From Elusimicrobiota bacterium (GTDB lineage Bacteria > Elusimicrobiota > Elusimicrobia > Elusimicrobiales > Elusimicrobiaceae), in contig JAIRMX010000163.1 of assembly GCA_031258375.1 (NCBI GenBank), positions 1-7,169 of the forward strand: a DNA stretch of 7,169 nt, written 5' to 3'. The translations under genes were made by a program, and so were the position numbers. Below are positions 1-6,661 of the stretch, one piece after another; position 1 is the stretch's first letter, and every line of letters begins with the position of its first letter. The notes under the pieces are model-generated. The model did not search any database, was not told the origin of the DNA, and saw only the letters and a list, made by a program, of their open reading frames with translations.

Positions 1-171
1 CTGAAACAACTATTGTATCCTAAACGTTTGTATAAAAGACAAAAACTCTTTTAAGGACTTTGTATTGCCTATTCTGGAGTATTTTACATAAATCTCGTCA
101 GAATATTTTTCTTAAAAACCGCATGCCTCTTTTATTATTATAGTCCAATATGTGTTTGATATCTTACATAC

Positions 172-417
172 GTGTATTACAACAGCGATACTCAGCTGTG
201 TCCTGAAACTGTTACAGCATCTACTGCGGAGGATTTTTGCAAGGCTCGCTGCGATGGTAGGACATATAACTATGGTAATCAAAACGACAGATTTTTCTGT
301 GTTCAAACTTCGCAGAAGTGTAATTATGTTGCTGGGAATGGATTTAATTCTTTGAGTGCTGATTTGGTAGGGTGTTTATGTATAAACTGGTATGAAAGAG
401 AGATGACTTGTTGTTAA
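172..417 (+). CDS. Cysteine-rich protein fragment, unknown function
   Basis: I do not recognise this 81-residue frame. It contains nine cysteines, several paired (the DFCKARC segment, the GCLC segment and a terminal CC), many Asn, Tyr and Asp, and no hydrophobic signal or membrane segment. This is the composition of an extracellular, disulfide-stabilised domain, not a cytoplasmic protein. The only usable start is GTG at 172, which has no Shine-Dalgarno sequence upstream; the frame closes at a TGA at 157-159. It therefore looks like the 3' end of a longer secreted or surface protein whose 5' part has been lost or frameshifted. The composition argues for a once-real frame; the overlapping frame starting at 152 looks like a shadow. 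The rightward terminator at 531-568 could end its transcript. Whether it is translated today is doubtful. Confidence 0.4.
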   Translation: MYYNSDTQLCPETVTASTAEDFCKARCDGRTYNYGNQNDRFFCVQTSQKCNYVAGNGFNSLSADLVGCLCINWYEREMTCC

Positions 418-530
418 GCGGCATGTTGCGTTTTAACAATCTTTTTCGTCAAAGGGCAAATATTATGTCTATATATTAAAGAATCTGAAGGAAAAACACT
501 CAGATTTTAATATATTGCTAAACAGTATAC

Positions 531-568
531 AACAAACATCTGCATTAAACCGGCGGATGTTTGTTTTT
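531..568 (+). terminator. Rightward intrinsic terminator
   Basis: A 13-bp stem pairs 531-543 (AACAAACATCTGC) with 553-565, with one G-T wobble and a 9-base loop. It runs directly into a T-tract at 564-568. It lies about 110 bases after the cysteine-rich frame and would end transcripts from the left. Confidence 0.6.
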
Positions 569-573
569 GTCTC

Positions 574-601
574 AAAGAAAACCCCCGCGCTAGGCGCAGG
601 G
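574..601 (-). terminator. Leftward intrinsic terminator
   Basis: Read on the minus strand, CCC and GCGC (599-601 and 594-597) pair with GCGC and GGG (587-590 and 583-585) around a 3-base loop, with one mismatch (598 against 586). The stem is followed by TTTTCTTT (581 down to 574). This is a compact GC stem with a U-run in the leftward direction. It implies a leftward transcript beginning somewhere between about 610 and 780, yet no gene is visible there. It may instead be part of a mobile or dispersed repeat. Confidence 0.45.
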
Positions 602-656
602 ATCAGTATAGGTTTAACCGATGAGGCGGCTCGATAATAAAAAACTCCTTTTGATA

Positions 657-712
657 CCGAGTATGGATTGATTCCCTCGCAATGGCGGCAAACAAGCCAA
701 AAAACTACTCGG
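657..712. repeat. Inverted repeat with internal hairpin
   Basis: CCGAGTA at 657-663 is the exact complement of TACTCGG at 706-712. Inside, GGC at 687-689 can pair with GCC at 696-698. The region could fold as a branched element, or it may be the worn copy of a dispersed palindromic repeat. I could not match it to a named RNA family. Confidence 0.35.
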
Positions 713-775
713 CTGGAGCGTTAATTATAATTTACGAAACCGCATGAACTGGGAGCAAAAAAGAAAATATTAAAA

Positions 776-784
776 TGCTATAAT
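776..784 (+). promoter_or_regulatory. Extended -10 promoter for typA
   Basis: The sequence TGCTATAAT is a perfect TGn-TATAAT extended -10 element. No TTGACA-like hexamer lies 16-18 bases upstream, which fits an extended -10 promoter that depends little on a -35. The predicted start of transcription is near 791, giving a leader of about 70 bases that contains the 803-840 hairpin. It is the best promoter candidate seen for typA. Confidence 0.55.
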
Positions 785-802
785 ATACGAAAGCGAAACG
801 AG

Positions 803-840
803 AACGCTCCGCAGGGGACAGTTTCCTGAGGAGCGTTTTT
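803..840 (+). terminator. Terminator-like hairpin in the typA leader
   Basis: AACGCTCC (803-810) pairs with GGAGCGTT (830-837). After one mismatch the stem continues with 812-818 against 822-828, including two G-T wobbles, closing on a 3-base loop. TTTTT follows at 836-840. By structure this is a textbook intrinsic terminator, but it sits between the only good promoter and the typA start at 861, so typA must be reached by read-through or regulated antitermination. It could also be an mRNA-stabilising 5' hairpin, or the end of a small RNA of about 50 bases starting near 791. Confidence 0.6.
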
Positions 841-860
841 AATTAATTTAGGGAATATTT

Positions 861-2699
861 ATGGAAAGAAGAAAAGACATACGCAACGCGGCTATTATCG
901 CCCACGTCGACCACGGCAAAACTACGGTTGTCGACGCATTATTAAAATTATCCGGTCAGTTCAAAGTAAAACAAGACGAAGCGCAGGAAATGGTGCTTGA
1001 CAGCAATCCCATTGAACGCGAACGCGGAATTACCATATTGGCCAAATGCACGGCGGTTCAATATAAAAATTATACCGTGAATATAGTCGACACGCCCGGA
1101 CATGCGGATTTCGGCAGCGAGGTCGAACGGGTTTTAAGAATGGTTGACGGAGCGATTTTAATGGTTGACGCCGTGGAAGGCCCTATGCCGCAAACGCGTT
1201 TTGTGCTGCGCAAAGCTCTCGCGCTCGGCCTGCGGCCCATAGTTGTGATAAATAAAATGGACAGAGAAAACGCGCGTCCCTCGGCGGTTGTCGACGAAGT
1301 CTTCGAGCTTTTTATGGAGCTTGGCGCTGACGATAAGCAGCTTGATTTTCCTATTTTATACGCTTCGGGCAGAGAAGGCTGGGCTTCTTTTAATATGGAA
1401 ACGCGCGGCGCGGACATATCGCCGTTGTTTGAGGCCGTTATCGCCAATGTTCCAGAACCCGAAGCGGACGAAAATAAGCCTTTGCAAATGCAGATTACAA
1501 TGCTGGATTATAATAATTTTTTAGGTCATATCGGCATAGGAAGGATTTTAAACGGTTCGCTCGGTAAAGGGCAAAATATCGTTTTGCTGAAATACAACGG
1601 CAATAAAATTCCCGCAAAAGCCGTTAAAATTGAAAAATTTTTAGGTCTGGGCAAGCAGGAAGTTCTAGAAGCAAAAGCGGGCGATATCGTAGCGATAAGC
1701 GGGCTTGAAGGAGTGGACGTGGGAGACACCGTCGCTTCGGTGGAAAATCCGCTGCCGCTGCCGCCGCTTACTATCGACGAACCTACGATATCGATGGATT
1801 TTTTTGTAAACGATTCGCCTTTTGCCGGCCGCGAGGGCAAGTTTTTAACCAGCCGTCATTTGAAATCTCGTCTTGAAAAAGAAGCGCAGACCAACGTCGG
1901 TCTTAAAGTCGAACAGCTCGAGGGCGAAGGAAAATTTAAGGTTTCGGGGCGGGGGGAACTTCATCTTACGATTTTAATAGAAAATATGCGCAGAGAAGGC
2001 TTTGAGCTTGCGGTATCTTCGCCGGAAGTTATTTATAAAGAAAAAGACGGACAAATTCTCGAGCCTATGGAATATTTGATTTTGGATATAACTTCCGACA
2101 TGCAGGGCGCGGTTTTTGAAATGATAAGCTCTCGCGGCGCTAAACTTGAAAATATGGTAAGCGAGGGGGAAAACAGGCTTCGTCTCGAATATATTGTGCC
2201 TTCGCGGGCTTTAATAGGTTTTAAAAACGAATTTCTCACGGCTACCAGAGGCAAGGGCATTATGCACCATAGTTTTCACGGATATTTGCCCAAAGTTGAA
2301 GTGCAGCCTTTGCGCTCAAACGGCGTGCTGATTGCCAAAGAAGCGGGCGAAACTACGGCTTATGCAATTAACGCTTTGCAGGAAGGCGGGCAGCTTTTTG
2401 TCGGTCCGGGCGTAAAAGTTTATGAAGGAATGATAGTAGGGCAAAATTCGCGCAATAACGATTTGGTTGTAAATCCAAATAAAACGAAACGTCTTTCAAA
2501 TATGCGCAGCAAAGCGGCGGACGACGCTTTGATTTTAACGCCGCCGCGCGGTATGAGTTTGGAACAAGCCATAGAATATATCGCGCCGGACGAACTTGCG
2601 GAGATTACGCCCATTTCAATTAGACTGCGCAAAAAAATACTTAATGTTCACGAACGCCGCCGCGCCAGCCGCAAAGAAGAAGGAGAAAATGAAAACTAA
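861..2699 (+). CDS. typA: Ribosome-associated translational GTPase TypA/BipA
   Basis: This 612-residue protein is a full-length TypA/BipA GTPase (family length about 605-615). TypA is related to EF-G and LepA, binds the ribosome in the cytoplasm, and is linked to 50S assembly, cold growth and stress. The GTPase motifs are intact: G1 AHVDHGKT (14-21), G2 RGITI (55-59), G3 DTPGH (77-81), G4 NKMD (131-134) and G5 ASG (168-170). A translational domain 2 follows at about 203-300, then EF-G-like domains III and V (about 305-480). The TypA-specific C-terminal domain carries NKTKRLSNMR (540-549) and IRLRKKIL (587-594), and the tail is basic then acidic. The ATG at 861 has an AGGGA site at 850-854. 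The gene has a terminator-like hairpin in its leader, and accB begins 73 bases downstream. Confidence 0.97.
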   Translation: MERRKDIRNAAIIAHVDHGKTTVVDALLKLSGQFKVKQDEAQEMVLDSNPIERERGITILAKCTAVQYKNYTVNIVDTPGHADFGSEVERVLRMVDGAILMVDAVEGPMPQTRFVLRKALALGLRPIVVINKMDRENARPSAVVDEVFELFMELGADDKQLDFPILYASGREGWASFNMETRGADISPLFEAVIANVPEPEADENKPLQMQITMLDYNNFLGHIGIGRILNGSLGKGQNIVLLKYNGNKIPAKAVKIEKFLGLGKQEVLEAKAGDIVAISGLEGVDVGDTVASVENPLPLPPLTIDEPTISMDFFVNDSPFAGREGKFLTSRHLKSRLEKEAQTNVGLKVEQLEGEGKFKVSGRGELHLTILIENMRREGFELAVSSPEVIYKEKDGQILEPMEYLILDITSDMQGAVFEMISSRGAKLENMVSEGENRLRLEYIVPSRALIGFKNEFLTATRGKGIMHHSFHGYLPKVEVQPLRSNGVLIAKEAGETTAYAINALQEGGQLFVGPGVKVYEGMIVGQNSRNNDLVVNPNKTKRLSNMRSKAADDALILTPPRGMSLEQAIEYIAPDELAEITPISIRLRKKILNVHERRRASRKEEGENEN

Positions 2700-2739
2700 T
2701 TTGCCGTCAGTATGTTTTCCGCGGCGCGTATAAATTTAA

Positions 2740-2745
2740 TATAAT
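2740..2745 (+). promoter_or_regulatory. Possible -10 box upstream of accB
   Basis: A TATAAT hexamer lies 27 bases before the accB start in an AT-rich stretch. There is no TG extension and only a poor -35 candidate around 2716-2721. Such hexamers arise by chance in AT-rich spacers, so this is tentative. No terminator separates typA from accB, so read-through from typA is also possible. Confidence 0.35.
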
Positions 2746-2772
2746 ATTAAAACATAATTAAGCGAGGTATTT

Positions 2773-3270
2773 ATGCCAAAATCTAAAAAAATAGCGGCCA
2801 AAGCCGAAACTAAAGCGACTGTCGTTAAAGCCGCGCCCGTTTTAACCGAAGTCAAGCAGTTGTATAAATTTATGCAGGATAATAATCTCGGCACAATAGA
2901 CTACGAACAAAAAGGCACGCGCATTAAACTTGTGCGCTCGGCTCCTGATAAAGTAGCCGTGCCTGTCGTCGTAGGCGGCGGTTTTGGCTTTGCGGGAGCG
3001 GACGGCGGCGCGCCGCTTCAACCCCAATATGCAAATACGATCAAATCGCCGTTAATGGGGATATTTTTTAGGGGAACGTCTCCTTCAGCTCCTCCGTTTA
3101 TTAGGGAAGGAGAAAGCGTCAAAGCGGGTACGCCGATATGTCTTATAGAAGCTATGAAAGTTTTTAACGAAGTTAAAGCCGCAAACGACTGCGTTATTAA
3201 AAAGGTATTAGTTGAAAACGGGCAACCCGTTAAGCCGGGCGACGCGCTTTTTGCCATAGAAAAAATTTGA
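2773..3270 (+). CDS. accB: Biotin carboxyl carrier protein of acetyl-CoA carboxylase
   Basis: This 165-residue protein is the biotin carrier (BCCP) of bacterial acetyl-CoA carboxylase. It shuttles carboxylate from biotin carboxylase (AccC) to carboxyltransferase (AccA/AccD) to make malonyl-CoA for fatty acid synthesis. The Lys/Ala-rich start (1-22) leads into a short N-terminal domain (about 24-56, with LYKFMQDNNLGTIDY). A Val/Gly-rich linker (60-85) follows, then the biotinyl-lipoyl domain (88-165). The biotin site is EAMKV, so Lys129 is the predicted biotinylated residue. The segment GTSPSAPPF (101-109) corresponds to the BCCP thumb, which separates true AccB from other biotinyl domains. 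A GAGG site at 2764-2767 supports the ATG. accC, the usual next gene, is absent; a winged-helix gene follows after 18 bases. Confidence 0.93.
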   Translation: MPKSKKIAAKAETKATVVKAAPVLTEVKQLYKFMQDNNLGTIDYEQKGTRIKLVRSAPDKVAVPVVVGGGFGFAGADGGAPLQPQYANTIKSPLMGIFFRGTSPSAPPFIREGESVKAGTPICLIEAMKVFNEVKAANDCVIKKVLVENGQPVKPGDALFAIEKI

Positions 3271-3288
3271 TTTTACGAGGTATAACAA

Positions 3289-3501
3289 ATGTCTTTCAAA
3301 GAAAATATAGAAACCGCCGCCGCTAGAATTATGGATTTGCTTAAGGATAAAGAAGAAACAACTTCGTGGCAGATTAAAATTTCGCTTCATTTTTCAAGTT
3401 CGCTTATGTTTATGGCACTGGGTATGTTAGCCGAGGAAGGAAAAATTACGGCCGAACCTGACGGCATAAACTATAAAATTACAAAAATCCCGCAAAAATA
3501 G
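3289..3501 (+). CDS. Small winged helix-turn-helix protein (DUF2582-like)
   Basis: This 70-residue protein matches my recollection of the DUF2582 winged-helix family. It has an N-terminal helix (about 3-20), a middle segment TTSWQIKISLHFSSSLMFMALGMLAEEGKI (residues 24-53, given here in two parts: TTSWQIKISLHFS then SSLMFMALGMLAEEGKI) forming the helix-turn-helix, and a short beta wing (54-67). There are no cysteines and no membrane segments. A protein this small probably acts as a dimer, binding DNA or another protein; its targets are unknown. A GAGG site at 3277-3280 lies 8 bases before the ATG. The gene sits 18 bases after accB, and its TAG stop overlaps the ribosome binding site of ftsK, so translation of the two is probably coupled. 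It might regulate the operon, but nothing in the sequence proves that. Confidence 0.75.
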   Translation: MSFKENIETAAARIMDLLKDKEETTSWQIKISLHFSSSLMFMALGMLAEEGKITAEPDGINYKITKIPQK

Positions 3502-3504
3502 GAG
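3500..3504 (+). promoter_or_regulatory. Ribosome binding site fixing the ftsK GTG start
   Basis: AGGAG lies 7 bases before GTG at 3512 and overlaps the stop codon of the preceding winged-helix gene (3499-3501). It supports the GTG start, which gives the basic N-terminus expected before the first membrane helix. The next in-frame ATG is at residue 59 and would delete that helix. Confidence 0.7.
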
Positions 3505-3511
3505 CCTTCAA

Positions 3512-5806
3512 GTGGCTTATCGGACAATACGCAAAAAATCCAAAAAGAAATCCGCTAAAAAACAGGATTCTCATTTTTGTTTAACTGCGGTGCAAATATT
3601 TTCTCTTGCGGTTGTTTTATGGCTTGCATTGGCGCTTTGGGTGGGCGAACAAAGCGGCCCTTACGGCTTGACGGTGAAAAACCGGATGCTTGAGGTTTTT
3701 GGGCAGGCGGCGTATTTTACTCCGTTATTTTTCTTATATTGGCTTTGGCGCAGCGTCAAATATAAAACTTTGGCCGTATTCACGCTGATATTCGGCGTGT
3801 TAATGACTTTGGGCGGGCTTTCTGCGGAAATAACTTTTTTGAAAACAGTTTTTCCCAGCAGCTCTTTGGCCGGAGGCAGCGTCGGGGCGGCTTTATTTAA
3901 CGCCGTTTCTTCCATAGCCGGAAAAGCCGGCGGTTGTATTTTTGCGTTTGCCTGCATTTTTATGGGAATACACGTTCTATTTGCAATACCGTGGATTGCC
4001 AGTATGCAGAAATTTATAGATTTACTACGCAGAGATTTCAGCGTATGGATGTCCGCCCGCGCCGATTTTAAAACAAAAATTACGGCCGCCAAAAACCAAC
4101 AAGAACAAAACTCCTTTAAGCCAAACCAGCCGCGCCGCGTGGTTTCGGAAGATAATCAGTATACGCCCGCAAAACCTCTGCCGAAAATAGAACGTCCGGT
4201 CGCGGGAATGATAAAAATGCCGCCGCGCGGCTCTTTAAACTCGGCTGCTCGAAATAAAAATGAAGAAATTCTAGATAAGACGGATAAGCCTAAGAAAGAA
4301 TTTGAACTCCCTCCTTTAGATTTACTGCGCGAACCGAATTCCTCGGACGTAATAGGCCCTACGGACTCGGAAATCGCCGCCGCCACGCATCGTCTCGAGG
4401 CTACTTTGAAAGATTTTGATATTGCCGCTTCCGTTACGGGCGTTGCGCCGGGGCCCGTAGTGACGCGTTATGAAATCAAACCTGACCCGGGCGTAAAAAT
4501 AAGCAGTATAGTTTCAATTTCAAACGATATCGCGCTTGCGATGAAAGCGCGCGGGATACGCGTTGAAGCGCCGATTCCGGGCAAAGACGCCATAGGTTTT
4601 GAAATTCCAAACGAGAAGCCGCTTGTGGTAACTATGCGCGAAATTTTGCAGGAAGATTCTTTTATAAATTCCAAATTTAAAACAACAGTCGCGCTTGGGC
4701 GTTACGCCGACGGCCACCCCGCTTCCGCCGTAATATCCAAAATGCCGCATTTGCTTATAGCCGGAGCGACAAACAGCGGCAAAAGCATTTGCGTGCATTC
4801 TCTAATAATTTCGCTTTTATACCGCGCAAAACCCGACGAATTGAAACTTCTTTTAATAGATCCAAAGCGTGTAGAACTTACTTTATACGAAGGCATACCC
4901 CATTTATACGACCCGAAAACTTCGTGCGAGGACGTTGCCGTAGTTAAAGACGCCGTAGGCGCGGTGAAGTCATTACAGGCTTTGGTCAAAGTTATGGAAA
5001 AGCGTATGCAGATTTTTGAAATTGCAAAAGTAAAAAATATAGAATCTTACAATGTCTGGGCGGAAAATAACGGGGAAGAAAAAGCGTTTTATATAGTGGT
5101 TATAATAGACGAGCTTGCCGATTTAATGCTGCAGACTAAAGCCGCAATAGAGGATTCCGTGCAGCGTCTAACGCAAATGGGGCGCGCTTTAGGCATACAT
5201 TTGATTTTATCAACGCAAAGGCCTTCCACAAACGTTATTACCGGCGTGATTAAAGCCAATTTGCCTTCAAGAATATGTTTTCAGGTAACTTCAAAAATAG
5301 ATTCGCGCGTAGTGCTTGACGCCAACGGCGCGGATACTTTGCTGGGCAAGGGAGATATGTTGTATCTCGGCATAAGCGATCCTAAACCCAACAGAATACA
5401 GGGCTGCTACGTGTCTGAAGAAGAAGTGACGAAAATAGCCGATTTTCTGCGCGCGCAAGGCGGGCCGGATTATCCTTTCCAAATTTTTCTTGGCGCGCAG
5501 GACGGACAGGAAGGCGGGCGTCCGGGCGAAGGGCTTGGCACCACGCGCGAAGAAATGGCGCAGGCTTTAACGCTTATAAAAGAGCGCAAGCGCATATCGC
5601 AGGATTTATTAAAGGCGCATTTTGGCAGCAGCGCGCGCGCCACAAATATTTTAAGCGTGCTTGAAATGAAAGGTTTTATTTCTAAGCCGGCGGGCACTAA
5701 TCGTTGGGAAGTGCATTTTGATTTGATAGACGCTTATTTGATTGAGCTTCAAACGCCGCAAAACGACGTTGGCGGCGACGCGGCGTACGAAACCGTGTAT
5801 AAATAA
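3512..5806 (+). CDS. ftsK: DNA translocase FtsK/SpoIIIE
   Basis: This 764-residue protein is a septum-anchored, ATP-driven double-stranded DNA pump that clears and segregates chromosome termini at division. A basic N-terminus (8-17) is followed by about four membrane helices (roughly 23-43, 66-80, 86-106, 140-160). A polar linker of about 130 residues (170-290) follows, much shorter than in E. coli FtsK and more like SpoIIIE. The motor alpha domain starts near 290. The RecA-like beta domain has Walker A GATNSGKS (418-425) and Walker B VVIIDELADL (529-538), then STQRPSTNVITG (567-578) and the DANGADTLLGKGDML region (603-617). A C-terminal winged-helix gamma domain (about 680-737) would read polar DNA sequences such as KOPS. 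Walker A carries Asn where Gly is usual, but the GxxxxGKS pattern is kept. It starts with GTG, 10 bases after the winged-helix gene. Confidence 0.97.
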   Translation: MAYRTIRKKSKKKSAKKQDSHFCLTAVQIFSLAVVLWLALALWVGEQSGPYGLTVKNRMLEVFGQAAYFTPLFFLYWLWRSVKYKTLAVFTLIFGVLMTLGGLSAEITFLKTVFPSSSLAGGSVGAALFNAVSSIAGKAGGCIFAFACIFMGIHVLFAIPWIASMQKFIDLLRRDFSVWMSARADFKTKITAAKNQQEQNSFKPNQPRRVVSEDNQYTPAKPLPKIERPVAGMIKMPPRGSLNSAARNKNEEILDKTDKPKKEFELPPLDLLREPNSSDVIGPTDSEIAAATHRLEATLKDFDIAASVTGVAPGPVVTRYEIKPDPGVKISSIVSISNDIALAMKARGIRVEAPIPGKDAIGFEIPNEKPLVVTMREILQEDSFINSKFKTTVALGRYADGHPASAVISKMPHLLIAGATNSGKSICVHSLIISLLYRAKPDELKLLLIDPKRVELTLYEGIPHLYDPKTSCEDVAVVKDAVGAVKSLQALVKVMEKRMQIFEIAKVKNIESYNVWAENNGEEKAFYIVVIIDELADLMLQTKAAIEDSVQRLTQMGRALGIHLILSTQRPSTNVITGVIKANLPSRICFQVTSKIDSRVVLDANGADTLLGKGDMLYLGISDPKPNRIQGCYVSEEEVTKIADFLRAQGGPDYPFQIFLGAQDGQEGGRPGEGLGTTREEMAQALTLIKERKRISQDLLKAHFGSSARATNILSVLEMKGFISKPAGTNRWEVHFDLIDAYLIELQTPQNDVGGDAAYETVYK

Positions 5807-5815
5807 ATTGCCATT

Positions 5816-6646
5816 ATGAAAAAACTTATTTACTGTCTTTTGTTCCTCTGCGTTTTAATATGCGTTTTGCTTAATTTATTCGCGAACAAAATTATTTTCC
5901 ACCCGCGCGCGCAATACGCGCCTCATCGGCTCGCGGTTGAAGAAATTACTTTTAAAACAAAAAGCGGTGCGGATATTCACGGCGTTTACGTTGCGCCGGC
6001 GCAATATATGGACACGATTTTACTTTTCCACGGCAACGCGGTCAATATAACTTATTATGAAGATTTCGCGGAGGTTTACTCCAAACGCGGTTACGGTATT
6101 TTAATTTTTGACTATAGGGGATTTGGCAAAAGCGAGGGGAAAATAACCGCAGGCAATATTTACGAAGATTCTATCGCCGCCGTGGAATATTTGTTGAAAG
6201 AAAAGAAAACCGCGCCTTCAAATATAATTTTATGGGGGCATTCTTTCGGCAATGCTCCGGCGATAGAAACCGCGCTTAGACTAAAAGATTATTCTTTCAA
6301 AGCTTTGGTTTTACAATCGCCTTTTACGAATATCCCGCAAATGGCCGGCGCGTTATTGGGCGGCGCCTATAAGCCCGACAGCACTTTGCAAACGATAATT
6401 ATCGGCGCGCTGTACGCCGTTTTATTTGATAAAAGATACGACAATCTCGCCAAAATAAAGAAAGTCAAATTGCCGCTGTTTATCGCCTACACTAAGCAGG
6501 ATATGATTATTCCTTGGCAGATGAGCGAAGCTCTTGCAAATGCCGCGCCTGAAGGAAGCCTAAAATTTCTGTCGCCTTTGGGTAAACATGAAAATTTTGA
6601 CTGGCTTGAAAAGGAAGCTATTGATTTCCTAAGCAAATCGCCTTAG
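5816..6646 (+). CDS. Membrane-anchored alpha/beta hydrolase, BEM46/YqkD-like
   Basis: This 276-residue serine hydrolase begins with an uncleaved-looking hydrophobic helix (4-23) after two lysines, so the catalytic domain should face the periplasm or outer side of the inner membrane. The alpha/beta fold shows the oxyanion-region HGN (72-74), the strand and turn FDYRGFGKSEG (98-108), and the nucleophile elbow GHSFGN (141-146), making Ser143 the nucleophile. Asp229 in TKQD and His258 in GKHENF complete a plausible triad. This layout matches the BEM46/ABHD13/YqkD group, whose substrates are mostly unknown; an esterase or lipase-like role is a family guess. The ATG lies 9 bases after the ftsK stop, without a clear Shine-Dalgarno, consistent with translational coupling to ftsK. 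No lipobox is present. Confidence 0.85.
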   Translation: MKKLIYCLLFLCVLICVLLNLFANKIIFHPRAQYAPHRLAVEEITFKTKSGADIHGVYVAPAQYMDTILLFHGNAVNITYYEDFAEVYSKRGYGILIFDYRGFGKSEGKITAGNIYEDSIAAVEYLLKEKKTAPSNIILWGHSFGNAPAIETALRLKDYSFKALVLQSPFTNIPQMAGALLGGAYKPDSTLQTIIIGALYAVLFDKRYDNLAKIKKVKLPLFIAYTKQDMIIPWQMSEALANAAPEGSLKFLSPLGKHENFDWLEKEAIDFLSKSP

Positions 6647-6661
6647 TTATATTGACGAAAA

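Larger units (their letters stand above)
418..860. other. Gene-free, structure-rich spacer upstream of typA
   Basis: I see no convincing gene in these 443 bases. Several reverse-strand frames stay open for 30 or more codons between about 470 and 720, but they lack an ATG or GTG with a ribosome binding site and read straight through the hairpins. The spacer contains a weak 7-bp hairpin at 482-506, a rightward terminator at 531-568, a leftward terminator at 574-601, an inverted repeat at 657-712, an extended -10 promoter at 776-784 and a strong hairpin at 803-840. A segment near 668-690, on the reverse strand reading CCGCCATTGCGAGGGAATCA, resembles a short intergenic repeat core (CATTGCGAGG) that I recall being dispersed in many bacterial genomes. 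No tRNA, rRNA or recognised riboswitch was found. Confidence 0.6.

Noticed and set aside
1..54. Open plus-strand frame from the left edge ending at TAA 52-54, as the tail of an upstream gene
   Set aside because: Only 17 codons, no recognisable motif and AT-rich; chance cannot be separated from a true C-terminus.
152..355. Plus-strand ATG frame of 67 codons overlapping the cysteine-rich frame
   Set aside because: Different frame across the same DNA, no ribosome binding site, and a composition typical of an out-of-frame reading; the cysteine-rich frame is more protein-like.
470..720. Long open minus-strand frames through the typA upstream spacer
   Set aside because: They lack an ATG or GTG with a ribosome binding site and read through the leftward hairpin and the terminator region; more likely non-coding or repeat sequence.
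602..790. A known riboswitch or structural RNA (TPP, c-di-GMP, glycine, 6S, SRP, tmRNA)
   Set aside because: None of the conserved core sequences that I know for these classes is present, although secondary structure is possible.
1070..1447. Minus-strand 125-codon frame inside typA
   Set aside because: Antisense shadow of a strongly conserved gene, with low-complexity Ser/Thr/Ala-rich translation.
3661..4092. Minus-strand 143-codon frame inside ftsK
   Set aside because: Antisense of the FtsK membrane and linker coding region; no independent start signal or domain.
5816..5884. Lipoprotein signal in the hydrolase N-terminus because of its cysteines
   Set aside because: The residues before the cysteines (such as VLIC) lack the small residue needed at -1 of a lipobox; a plain membrane anchor fits better.
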